NCBI GenBank assembly: GCA_025360395.1
Contig: JANYCH010000099.1
Location: forward strand, 1 to 7,781
Length of the DNA stretch: 7,781 nucleotides
Reading direction: 5' to 3'
From: Cytophagales bacterium
Lineage (GTDB): Bacteria > Bacteroidota > Bacteroidia > Cytophagales > UBA9547
This document shows positions 1 to 6,093 of this stretch, in pieces. Each line of letters starts with the position of its first letter. The first letter of the stretch is position 1. The notes beneath the pieces were generated by a model that was not told the DNA's origin, did not search any database, and saw only the letters and a list, made by a program, of their open reading frames with translations. The position numbers were made by a program, and so were the translations under genes.

Positions 1-31
1 TTTGACCTTTAAATGATAAAAACTCTTCCAT
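1..31 (-). CDS. Possible 5' end of a gene leaving the left edge
   Basis: An ATG at 31-29 on the minus strand opens a frame that stays open for ten codons (MEEFLSFKGQ) to the window edge. An in-frame stop five codons upstream makes this ATG the first possible start. A candidate promoter lies just upstream at 53-82. Ten open codons are likely by chance, so this is tentative and no function can be given. The arrangement would make 32-183 a divergent intergenic region. Confidence 0.25.
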   Translation of the reverse strand, partial: MEEFLSFKGQ

Positions 32-52
32 GCCGAAATTGTGTTAACCAAA

Positions 53-82
53 GAAAGTTACGAAGATTTTAGATAAACGCAA
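53..82 (-). promoter_or_regulatory. Candidate Bacteroidota promoter, minus strand
   Basis: Read on the minus strand, TTG (82-80) is followed 19 bases later by TAACTTTC (60-53). This matches the Bacteroidota -7 consensus TAnnTTTG at five of its six fixed positions and has a suitable -33 TTG spacing. It would drive the possible gene starting at 31 with a short leader. One mismatch in AT-rich DNA means it could be chance. Confidence 0.33.
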
Positions 83-113
83 TTATCTGGGCTCTACTAA
101 AACTTTAATTATT

Positions 114-121
114 TATATTTG
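114..121 (+). promoter_or_regulatory. Candidate -7 promoter element of the small secreted protein gene
   Basis: TATATTTG is a perfect match to the Bacteroidota -7 consensus TAnnTTTG and lies 62 bases before the ATG at 184. No clear TTG is seen at the -33 position, so the promoter is only half supported. The rest of 122-183 is AT-rich spacer without a recognisable Shine-Dalgarno sequence. Confidence 0.4.
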
Positions 122-183
122 AAGTTTAATAGAATGGCATCGTTTTTTCTAATATCTAACAAACCTTATTTAACAGACTTATC

Positions 184-468
184 ATGAAAAAGCTACTTAC
201 AATATCATTTATATCAGTATGTGGATTTGCCTCCCTTGGCCAACCAATTATTACAAACAATAAAAATACTGCTTCTGACACCATGTCTTTTACTTCAGAC
301 CCAATCATGACAAGTTACACCGATTCTTCCCAGTTTTCCGCTTATGGATTTGTACCTGAAGAAACTGACCAACCGGGAAAGGGAAATAAAAAAAGATTTA
401 AACGAAGTGCTTCCTCCTCGTCTTCCAAATCAAGCAGAAGAACAAGTGCTTCTAACAGAAGAAGATAA
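184..468 (+). CDS. Small secreted protein with Ser/Arg/Lys-rich tail
   Basis: This 94-residue protein has no recognised domain. Residues 1-19 form a signal peptide (MKK, hydrophobic stretch, likely cleavage after ASLG before Gln20), so export to the periplasm or beyond is expected. Residues 20-60 are polar and rich in Thr, Ser and Asn. Residues 66-94 are a low-complexity tail with about 12 Lys/Arg and 10 Ser among 29 residues, ending in RRR, and probably disordered. Such a tail could bind nucleic acid or anionic polysaccharide, but that is inference. The start is the first ATG, 62 bases after a good -7 element, so the gene is probably transcribed alone. It converges on the outer-membrane protein gene at 529-1275. 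The exported basic tail is the odd feature; the gene looks real but its function is unknown. Confidence 0.72.
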   Translation: MKKLLTISFISVCGFASLGQPIITNNKNTASDTMSFTSDPIMTSYTDSSQFSAYGFVPEETDQPGKGNKKRFKRSASSSSSKSSRRTSASNRRR

Positions 469-498
469 GACAGAGTTCAGGAATTTGAATAAAACTGT

Positions 499-521
499 AA
501 AGCTTAAAAGCTTTTGCACTT
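499..521. terminator. Weak hairpin between convergent genes
   Basis: AAAGC (499-503) can pair with GCTTT (510-514) around a six-base loop, with T-rich sequence after it on the plus strand. It lies between two convergent genes, where a terminator is expected. The stem is short and AT-rich, so the call rests mostly on position. Confidence 0.25.
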
Positions 522-528
522 TTATTAT

Positions 529-1275
529 TCATTGAGGCATCCGGATTGCACCTCCAATTAACACAAACCTGTTATAGTCTTCATAAAAAAGTGTACTTCC
601 TGTAGAAGCACTTAATTGAATGTTCTGTGTTATATAATAAATGACTCCAGTATCAATATTGTGTTGTGGATGAATTTCTGGTGAAAATTGACCAAAATAT
701 TCAAAAAATGCCATCCAGTTTTTGGTGATTTCATATCTTAACGAGCTGGTTCCCTGATAGGTAAAATCATAATCAAAGGCATTCCACTTAACACCTGTGT
801 TAATATCTAGAGAAACTTCTCCAATCTCTTTTTCATAAGCCACATTTAAAATAGGCGACCATTTCATTTGTTTATCTTGTGTTTTTGAAGTTAGAGGCAC
901 TTGCATTGTATATACAAAACTTATATCAGGCAAATTTTTATGAGCTTCCAGTAACTTTACTTTTGATCCTACAGCCAAAGGATAAATACCCTGTCCTGTT
1001 TCTTCAGTAAAATAGTCTCTTTTTATGCCTTCTTCCACTATTATTCGAAGTTCGCTGACCTTTAGGACGCCAATTCTTAATAAAGAAGAATTTATGAGAG
1101 CCGGGTCTTCTTCAGCAAATGAATTGTAATAAAAACCAGATTCTAACTGCACCTGACCTGGTTTTATGACATTTGTACCATCGGTTTGGTCGGGCCTGTC
1201 AGAATCAATCCTGTCTTCCTGACAGTAAATATTATTGAAACAAAAAAGTAAAACAGCAATTCCATATAATCTCAT
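529..1275 (-). CDS. Outer-membrane beta-barrel protein, MetA/phenol-pathway transporter-like
   Basis: This 248-residue protein has a signal peptide at residues 1-18, probably cleaved before Gln19. The mature start carries DRPDQTDG (residues 26-33) and then KPGQVQLESGFYY from residue 38. This pattern is typical of the Bacteroidota proteins annotated as transporters in the 'MetA-pathway of phenol degradation' family. The rest alternates short polar and aromatic stretches, for example NWMAFFEYFGQFSPE, as expected for membrane beta strands. The length of about 250 residues suits the family. Location is most likely the outer membrane; the substrate is unknown and the phenol name should not be taken literally. 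Cys18 is preceded by Tyr, a poor lipobox, so it is probably not a lipoprotein. The gene stands alone, divergent from the metallopeptidase gene with a 78-base spacer in which no consensus promoter was found. Confidence 0.75.
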   Translation of the reverse strand: MRLYGIAVLLFCFNNIYCQEDRIDSDRPDQTDGTNVIKPGQVQLESGFYYNSFAEEDPALINSSLLRIGVLKVSELRIIVEEGIKRDYFTEETGQGIYPLAVGSKVKLLEAHKNLPDISFVYTMQVPLTSKTQDKQMKWSPILNVAYEKEIGEVSLDINTGVKWNAFDYDFTYQGTSSLRYEITKNWMAFFEYFGQFSPEIHPQHNIDTGVIYYITQNIQLSASTGSTLFYEDYNRFVLIGGAIRMPQ

Positions 1276-1353
1276 AGAACTAAACTAAATTAATTATGCC
1301 AAAACATCTTCAGGTATGATATTGATGAAATAAATTATTAAGTTAGGGAACCA

Positions 1354-2421
1354 ATGAAGCTTTTTAACTGCCATCACTGTGGCAATACTCTGTATTTTGA
1401 GAACTATTCCTGCCTGAAATGTAAGAATGATTTAGGTTTCGATCCTAAAAACCTGACGTTGGTTACTTTAAAAAGAACAACTTATTTGTCCGAATTTCAG
1501 GAAATTAACGGTCAGGGAAGATTTTTCAGGTATTGTGCCAATGCGAAACAAGGCGCTTGTAATTGGTTAATTCAGCTTCCCAATACTAATAGTCTTTGTA
1601 TAGCTTGTGAATTAAATTCAACTATTCCCGATTTGTATATTCCTGCCAATGTAAAATCATGGCAGAATATCGAAATAGCCAAACACAGGCTAATTTATTC
1701 GCTTCTAAGACTTAAACTTCCGGTTATTAATAAAGTTCAAAATCCTGTTCAAGGATTATCGTTTGAATTTAAAGCAGAACTTTATCCGAACCAAACAGTA
1801 ACTACGGGTCATTTTTTAGGAGTGATTACGTTAAATATCAAAGAAGCTAATGAAGTTGAAAGGATTCGGCATCAGCTGGACCTGGGGGAAAAATACAGAA
1901 CACTACTGGGTCATTTAAGGCATGAAATCGGACATTATTACTGGGACCTACTTATTAAAGACTCAGACAAATTAAATAGTTTTAGAATTTTATTTGGAAA
2001 TGAAAATGTTCATTATACCCAGTCATTGAAAACATACTACAAGAGTACTCCTCCCTCCAATTGGAAAGAAAATTTTATAAGTATCTATGCAACAGCACAT
2101 CCTTGGGAAGATTGGGCAGAAACGTTTGCACACTATCTTCATATGATGGATACGTTGGAAACTGCTTATGCATTTGGATTGGCAGTTGGGGCCGAGGAAG
2201 TGAATAATAATAATTTTAAAGCGGGCTTAAGGGACGATCCATATGAAATTGCAACTTTTGATAAGATTGTGGATACCTGGTTACCGATAACTTTTGCATT
2301 AAATAGCCTGAATAGAAGCATGGGGTATCAGGATTTTTATCCTTTCCATATTTCAACCTCTGTAATAGAAAAATTAAGTTTTATACACAATATGTGTAAA
2401 GAATTGAAAATTAAAGCATAA
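1354..2421 (+). CDS. Zinc-ribbon and HExxH putative zinc metallopeptidase
   Basis: This 355-residue protein matches the 'putative zinc-binding metallopeptidase' family (N-terminal zinc-ribbon domain followed by a Peptidase_Mx-type domain). Two cysteine clusters form the N-terminal part: C6/C9 with C20/C23, and C61/C69 with C82/C85. The active-site motif is HEIGHYYWD, with H190, E191 and H194. A second conserved block, WEDWAETFAHYLH (residues 251-263), offers acidic residues, of which E256 is a likely third zinc ligand. There is no signal peptide or membrane segment, so it is probably cytoplasmic. The start ATG is preceded by TTAGGG. Length and motif order look complete. In other bacteria this family often sits beside ATP-grasp, alpha-E and transglutaminase-like genes; here it does not. 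Peptidase activity and substrate are inferred, not proven for the family as far as I know. Confidence 0.85.
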   Translation: MKLFNCHHCGNTLYFENYSCLKCKNDLGFDPKNLTLVTLKRTTYLSEFQEINGQGRFFRYCANAKQGACNWLIQLPNTNSLCIACELNSTIPDLYIPANVKSWQNIEIAKHRLIYSLLRLKLPVINKVQNPVQGLSFEFKAELYPNQTVTTGHFLGVITLNIKEANEVERIRHQLDLGEKYRTLLGHLRHEIGHYYWDLLIKDSDKLNSFRILFGNENVHYTQSLKTYYKSTPPSNWKENFISIYATAHPWEDWAETFAHYLHMMDTLETAYAFGLAVGAEEVNNNNFKAGLRDDPYEIATFDKIVDTWLPITFALNSLNRSMGYQDFYPFHISTSVIEKLSFIHNMCKELKIKA

Positions 2422-2453
2422 ATAAAAACCAGCTATGGCATTGTTTTTTATTT
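2421..2453 (+). terminator. Weak terminator-like hairpin after the metallopeptidase gene
   Basis: CCA-GCTA-TGG (2429-2438) forms a short stem-loop. Outside it, an A-rich left arm (2421-2428) can pair with a T-rich right arm (2443-2453), with a bulge between. It could slow or partly end transcription before the next small gene, but the stem is mostly A-T. Confidence 0.27.
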
Positions 2454-2473
2454 ATTAGGAAAAAACAACTCAG

Positions 2474-2764
2474 ATGAACAGGGCAATAATAATTTCGACG
2501 ATTTTATTAACATCTTATTTATCAATGGGGCAGTCCAAAGATTCAGTTTTGCTTCATGCAAAAACGAAAGTATTAAAGGATTCTACTAAAATGGTTATTG
2601 ACCCAAAAGAAAAAACAGTCTCAGAAACTGAAATTAAAACTATGAATCACTCTAATGTGTCAGTGATTAAATCCCAACCAAAGGTTTATGGTGCTGATGT
2701 AAACAAAGGAGATTTTCGCCATCCTTCTAGTGCTGCATTCCGAAGGAAGAACAGTAACCTGTAA
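2474..2764 (+). CDS. Small secreted protein of unknown function
   Basis: This 96-residue protein has no recognised domain. Residues 1-19 form a signal peptide, with likely cleavage after SMG before Gln20. The mature part is hydrophilic, rich in Lys, Ser, Thr and Val, and has no cysteine. The C-terminal 20 or so residues (KGDFRHPSSAAFRRKNSNL) are basic. The design (signal peptide ending Gly|Gln, polar middle, basic end) resembles the 94-residue protein at 184-468, though I see no convincing residue-level similarity. AGGA at 2457-2460 lies 13 bases before the ATG, a rather distant ribosome site. It starts 52 bases after the metallopeptidase gene on the same strand and may be co-transcribed with it. 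It ends directly at a strong terminator, which supports it being a real gene. Confidence 0.65.
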   Translation: MNRAIIISTILLTSYLSMGQSKDSVLLHAKTKVLKDSTKMVIDPKEKTVSETEIKTMNHSNVSVIKSQPKVYGADVNKGDFRHPSSAAFRRKNSNL

Positions 2765-2792
2765 AAAAGGAGCACTTTAGCTCCTTTTTTTT
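2763..2792. terminator. Strong bidirectional intrinsic terminator
   Basis: GGAGC (2769-2773) pairs with GCTCC (2780-2784) around ACTTTA. The stem is extended by A6 on the left and T6 on the right, and a run of eight T follows on the plus strand. On the minus strand the same structure gives a hairpin followed by a U-run. It overlaps the stop codons of both convergent genes (2762-2764 plus, 2791-2793 minus), so it serves both. Confidence 0.9.
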
Positions 2793-4392
2793 ATGACTCA
2801 ATTTTTACAACTATTCCTTCATCACCACTTAATTCTATGTTCCCTGAAATTTTTTGGCCTTCTAGTTCCATCGAAGTTGACGCCATGATAATTCCTGACA
2901 ACATTTCATACGAAGGTTTATAATAACAGGGTCTGTGACTTAAATTCAACAATACAAGAAAATTATCTCCTTCCCATTTTCTAGTAAAGGCTATCATTTG
3001 ATTATCAGCATATAATGGTCTGTAATCTCCGTTTCTCAGAGCTGGTTCACTCTGTCGTAATTGTATCAATTTTCTGTAGTAATTCAAACATGAGGTTTTA
3101 TCTTTTTTCTGGGTTTCTACATTTACAACCTTGTAGTTTTTGTCAATTCTCAGCCAGGGTTTAGCAATCGAAAATCCGGCATTAGGATTCCCACTCCATT
3201 GCATTGGAGTTCTTGATGGATCACGGCTAAGGTTTTTATCAGGCATGTTAAGTCCTTGGGGGTCTTGTATTTCTGCAAATGGAATAGGTACATCTCTCAT
3301 TCCAATTTCGTCCCCGTAATAAATTGTTGGGGTACCTCTCAACGTTAAAAGAAGCATAGCAGCGACCTTTGCCTGGTCTAACCCTACTCTGCTTGTAATA
3401 CGGGGCTGATCATGGTTACCTAAAACCCAATTAGGCCAGGCCTTTTGTGGCAATGCACCTTCATATTCGCTTATTGCATTTGATATTGCAATAGCATTCC
3501 AGGGCAAGGTGAGCAATTGAAAATTAAATGGTAAATGTGCTCCTTTGCTGTCATATCCATAATATGCTACCAATTTGTGAATCGGGAGGTAAATTTCTCC
3601 TATCATCATCCTGTCGTCGTATTCATCAAGAACACGGCGCATTTTATGCACTATATCGTGAACTTCTGGCTGGTCTGTGTTAAATACATGTAAAACCTGC
3701 TCACATGTTGCCATATGTGGTTTATAATCAGGGTTAATAGGATTGTCAATTAAGTCGGCATGTTTTATCATGTGCCACATGACATCCACTCTGAAACCAT
3801 CTACACCTTTGTCCAGCCAGAAACGCATCATATTAAACATGGCATTTTGGACGTCTGGATTTCGCCAGTTCAGATCTGGTTGTTCTTTGAGAAAGGCATG
3901 ATAATAATATTGGCCTGTCAATTCATCCCATTCCCAGGCAGGGCCTCCAAACTGAGCTAACCAATTATTGGGTAGATTTCCATCCTGGCGACCATTCTCC
4001 CAGATATACCAGTTTCTTTTTGGATTGTCTTTTGAAGAGCGGGATTCTATGAACCACGGGTGCTGGTCTGAGGTATGATTAGGCACGAGGTCTAATATAA
4101 GTTTCATGCCTCTTTTATGTATTTCTGCCAGCAATTGATCAAAATCCCTAATTCCTCCAAACAGAGGATGTATATCCTGATAATCAGAAATATCATAGCC
4201 AAAATCAGCCATAGGAGACGGGTATATGGGAGAGATCCATACCACTTTTATTCCCAACCATTGTAAATAATCCAGTCTTGAAATAATACCCTGTAAATCA
4301 CCCACACCATCTGAATTACTATCTTGAAATGACCTTGGATAAATCTGGTAAATAACTTCCTTTTGCCACCAAAGATGTTCCTGTTGCTGCAT
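2791..4392 (-). CDS. GH13 alpha-glucosidase, oligo-1,6-glucosidase-like
   Basis: This 533-residue enzyme hydrolyses short alpha-glucosides from the non-reducing end. No signal peptide is present, so it is cytoplasmic. The (beta/alpha)8 barrel motifs are in order: calcium-loop-like DSNSDGVGD (24-32), region I DLVPNHTS (101-108), region V QPDLNW (171-176), region II GFRVDV (199-204) with nucleophile D203, region III GEIYL (265-269) with acid/base E266, and region IV GNHDQPR (325-331) with D328. YYGDEIG (358-364) follows, and the last 80 or so residues fit the C-terminal beta domain. The QPDLN signature marks the oligo-1,6-glucosidase group. Val204 after the nucleophile is, in studied relatives, linked to alpha-1,6 preference, whereas Thr goes with alpha-1,4. 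Length is normal. No other sugar-use gene is nearby. It lies 217 bases after the glycosyltransferase gene and may have its own promoter, although none was recognised. Trehalose or sucrose activity cannot be excluded. Confidence 0.93.
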   Translation of the reverse strand: MQQQEHLWWQKEVIYQIYPRSFQDSNSDGVGDLQGIISRLDYLQWLGIKVVWISPIYPSPMADFGYDISDYQDIHPLFGGIRDFDQLLAEIHKRGMKLILDLVPNHTSDQHPWFIESRSSKDNPKRNWYIWENGRQDGNLPNNWLAQFGGPAWEWDELTGQYYYHAFLKEQPDLNWRNPDVQNAMFNMMRFWLDKGVDGFRVDVMWHMIKHADLIDNPINPDYKPHMATCEQVLHVFNTDQPEVHDIVHKMRRVLDEYDDRMMIGEIYLPIHKLVAYYGYDSKGAHLPFNFQLLTLPWNAIAISNAISEYEGALPQKAWPNWVLGNHDQPRITSRVGLDQAKVAAMLLLTLRGTPTIYYGDEIGMRDVPIPFAEIQDPQGLNMPDKNLSRDPSRTPMQWSGNPNAGFSIAKPWLRIDKNYKVVNVETQKKDKTSCLNYYRKLIQLRQSEPALRNGDYRPLYADNQMIAFTRKWEGDNFLVLLNLSHRPCYYKPSYEMLSGIIMASTSMELEGQKISGNIELSGDEGIVVKIES

Positions 4393-4451
4393 AATTAAAT
4401 TTTGTCATTTTTGGAAAAAGAACATGCCAGCGTTTTACCCTACACTGATAT

Positions 4452-4601
4452 CTACAATTGCTCATAAATAAAGTTGCAGTTTGTTCCATATGCTGTTCTT
4501 CCTAAACTTAAAAGTAATACACCTGCCAATAGTATAACAGGGTAATTAAACTTTCTGTTGTTGGGGAACTTGAAAAAAAATGCTGAATTGCTAAAAAGCA
4601 A
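4452..4601 (-). CDS. Possible 49-codon membrane-peptide frame or gene remnant
   Basis: In the 217-base gap between the glycosyltransferase and GH13 genes, one minus-strand frame is open from a TTG at 4601 to a TAG at 4454-4452. It encodes 49 residues, including a convincing hydrophobic segment VILLAGVLLLSLG (about residues 22-34) after a basic stretch NNRKF, then a short polar tail. The composition looks protein-like, but there is no ATG and no clear ribosome site. It may be a small membrane protein, the remains of a longer gene, or chance. The other parts of the gap (4393-4451 and 4602-4609) hold nothing I recognise. Confidence 0.2.
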   Translation of the reverse strand: MLFSNSAFFFKFPNNRKFNYPVILLAGVLLLSLGRTAYGTNCNFIYEQL

Positions 4602-4609
4602 AAATGGAA

Positions 4610-5611
4610 TTAAGCTCTTTCGAAGACCGATTTATAAAGGTTAATATACATAGCAGAAATTTTTCTGGCGGAAAATCTATTAGTGTTGGCTTTTCCCTTT
4701 TGGATAAGTGCCTCCCTTAAGTCAGCATTGTAAATTAAATCTAAAACCGCTTTTCTGATAGAGTCAATATCGTACGGGTCCACTAAAAGTGCCGAGTTCC
4801 CTGCAACTTCATTCATTGGTGCAATATCGGAAGTAATAACCGGTCTTCCTGTTAGTTGGCCTTCAAGAATAGGCATTCCAAAACCTTCGTAAGTAGATGC
4901 AAACAAAATAATATCTGCTTCTTTGTATTTTACTGCCATTCGCTCATTACTTATTCCTTTTTCATTGATATAGTGAATGCCATTCACTGTTAAGCAGGCT
5001 TTTTGTTTTTCATTTAAAGGGCCAATTATTTGTAAAGTGCAGGGAATATCTTTCAAGGCAGCTACCACCCTTTCGAGATTTTTATTTGGAGTTGTTCCTA
5101 CGTGTAAAATTGTTGGTTGAAGGTCATTAAATTCTTTTACGGAAAATTTAAAAATATCCTCTTTTACAACAGTTGGGATTATTTTAATCCTGTCTTCGGG
5201 AAACTTTATATTAGTAAGGATTTCTTTCTTAGTTGCTTCTGAAATACAGGTAATATAAGCACACCGCCTCGAAGGCAATGTAAGCCAGAAAAATTTCAGG
5301 ACCGCTCTGGCAAGTGGTGAAGGATGCTTTAAAAATACGCAATCGTGAATTGTTAGAATGCTTCTGCTTTTATTGAAAAAAAGATTGATATAATGTACAT
5401 CACCTGTAATGTGATTAATATCCCTCTGACGAAATGCAGCTTCGAAAATATTATAGATTCTAGGAAATAAGCCCTGGCTAACGTATTTGCAAATGGATAC
5501 TTCCACATCAAATCCTGCTCTGACCATTTCATGCCTTATAGCTTCAAAACTGTTCTCAATGCTGAAATATCTTAATGAAACAGGTTTACGTTGAAAGTGA
5601 ATAATTTTCAA
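4610..5611 (-). CDS. Glycosyltransferase family 4 (GT-B fold), TTG start
   Basis: This 333-residue protein transfers a sugar from an activated donor, probably to a cell-envelope or exported glycan; donor and acceptor are unknown. The N-terminal half (1-160) is the acceptor-side Rossmann-like domain, with TIHD at 87-90. The C-terminal half carries the GT4 signatures: VGTTPNKNLERV (171-182) with phosphate-contacting K177, and EGFGMPILEG (242-251) with the E-x7-E pair E242/E250, then GRPVITSD. No signal peptide is seen. The start codon is TTG: an in-frame TAA lies six codons upstream and the next in-frame ATG is residue 29, while MKIIHFQRKP is a typical GT4 N-terminus. It begins 11 bases after vanZ, so the two are almost surely co-transcribed. 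The rare start and weak ribosome site suggest low expression. Confidence 0.9.
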   Translation of the reverse strand: MKIIHFQRKPVSLRYFSIENSFEAIRHEMVRAGFDVEVSICKYVSQGLFPRIYNIFEAAFRQRDINHITGDVHYINLFFNKSRSILTIHDCVFLKHPSPLARAVLKFFWLTLPSRRCAYITCISEATKKEILTNIKFPEDRIKIIPTVVKEDIFKFSVKEFNDLQPTILHVGTTPNKNLERVVAALKDIPCTLQIIGPLNEKQKACLTVNGIHYINEKGISNERMAVKYKEADIILFASTYEGFGMPILEGQLTGRPVITSDIAPMNEVAGNSALLVDPYDIDSIRKAVLDLIYNADLREALIQKGKANTNRFSARKISAMYINLYKSVFERA

Positions 5612-5622
5612 AGGGTAATGCT

Positions 5623-6093
5623 TTAGTTAGGTCGAGAATTCAATATCTTGCATTTTAACCATAATGCACTGAAAAGCAAAATAATAGCCCCTGAAATATC
5701 AATGCCAACGTCTATAACCCTGGGCCTTCTTTCAGGTACAAAACTTTGATGGAATTCATCTAGTCCACCTAAAACTGCAATTGCAATGACAGCCACAAGC
5801 CAATAAGTTTGTTTATGGTAATAGAAATCTGGTTTTATAAGCCAATAAATTAAAGTGGCCTGAATACCAAACATGAAAAAGTGTGCAGAAGACCTGAAAA
5901 CGAAATTCAATTTTTCTGTCAGGACATATGAATTGAAATCAGGATTTGTATTTTTTGAGATAATTTCCGCGATTGTATCTTTAGTATTATTTCCAGCAGC
6001 AAATGGCAGTTCAGTCAGAAAAAAAATAAACCCGTACCAAAGTACGGGTAAAATTATTCTGAATTGTAAAGGGGCTTTTTCAAATACTATCAC
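5623..6093 (-). CDS. VanZ-family integral membrane protein, GTG start
   Basis: This 156-residue membrane protein belongs to the VanZ-like family. About four membrane segments are visible near residues 11-30, 66-87, 95-111 and 128-147. Family motifs are RSSAHFFMFG (67-76), LDEFHQSFVPERRP (111-124) and Asp128. VanZ is named for low-level teicoplanin resistance in Tn1546, but chromosomal homologues are widespread and mostly of unknown role, so resistance should not be assumed. The start is GTG at 6093, overlapping the clpX stop as GTGA, which suggests translational coupling; no in-frame ATG gives a sensible N-terminus. A terminator-like hairpin sits inside codons 15-22. The glycosyltransferase gene follows after 11 bases, pointing to a shared envelope role, which is inference. 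Confidence 0.88.
   Translation of the reverse strand: MIVFEKAPLQFRIILPVLWYGFIFFLTELPFAAGNNTKDTIAEIISKNTNPDFNSYVLTEKLNFVFRSSAHFFMFGIQATLIYWLIKPDFYYHKQTYWLVAVIAIAVLGGLDEFHQSFVPERRPRVIDVGIDISGAIILLFSALWLKCKILNSRPN
6019..6049 (-). terminator. Terminator/attenuator-like hairpin inside vanZ, after clpX
   Basis: On the minus strand ACCCGTAC (6049-6042) and GTACGGGT (6037-6030) form a perfect 8-bp stem with five G-C pairs and a TTTG loop. TTATTTTTTTT (6029-6019) follows, giving the classic intrinsic-terminator layout. It begins about 40 bases past the clpX stop and lies within vanZ codons 15-25. Ribosomes translating vanZ would block its folding. It could therefore end transcription after clpX when vanZ is poorly translated. 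Confidence 0.5.

Noticed and set aside
344..535. Open frame of 63 codons on the plus strand overlapping the first small secreted protein
   Set aside because: It is out of frame with a gene that has a signal peptide and a promoter element, and its own product shows no protein-like features.
1218..1275. Lipoprotein signal in the outer-membrane protein (Cys18)
   Set aside because: Tyr directly before the Cys and no lipobox; an ordinary signal peptide cut before Gln19 fits better.
3760..3960. Plus-strand open frame inside the GH13 gene
   Set aside because: It is antisense to highly conserved catalytic regions and is a by-product of that coding sequence.
4573..4600. TGCT-TTTT-AGCA followed by a run of eight T on the minus strand after the glycosyltransferase gene
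   Set aside because: The stem is only four base pairs and is separated from the T-run; too weak to call a terminator.
4393..4609. Search for a promoter of the GH13 gene
   Set aside because: No TAnnTTTG with a suitable TTG was found on the minus strand in this gap.
5623..6093. Calling the VanZ-like protein a teicoplanin resistance gene
   Set aside because: No other van genes are nearby and chromosomal VanZ homologues mostly have no proven resistance role.
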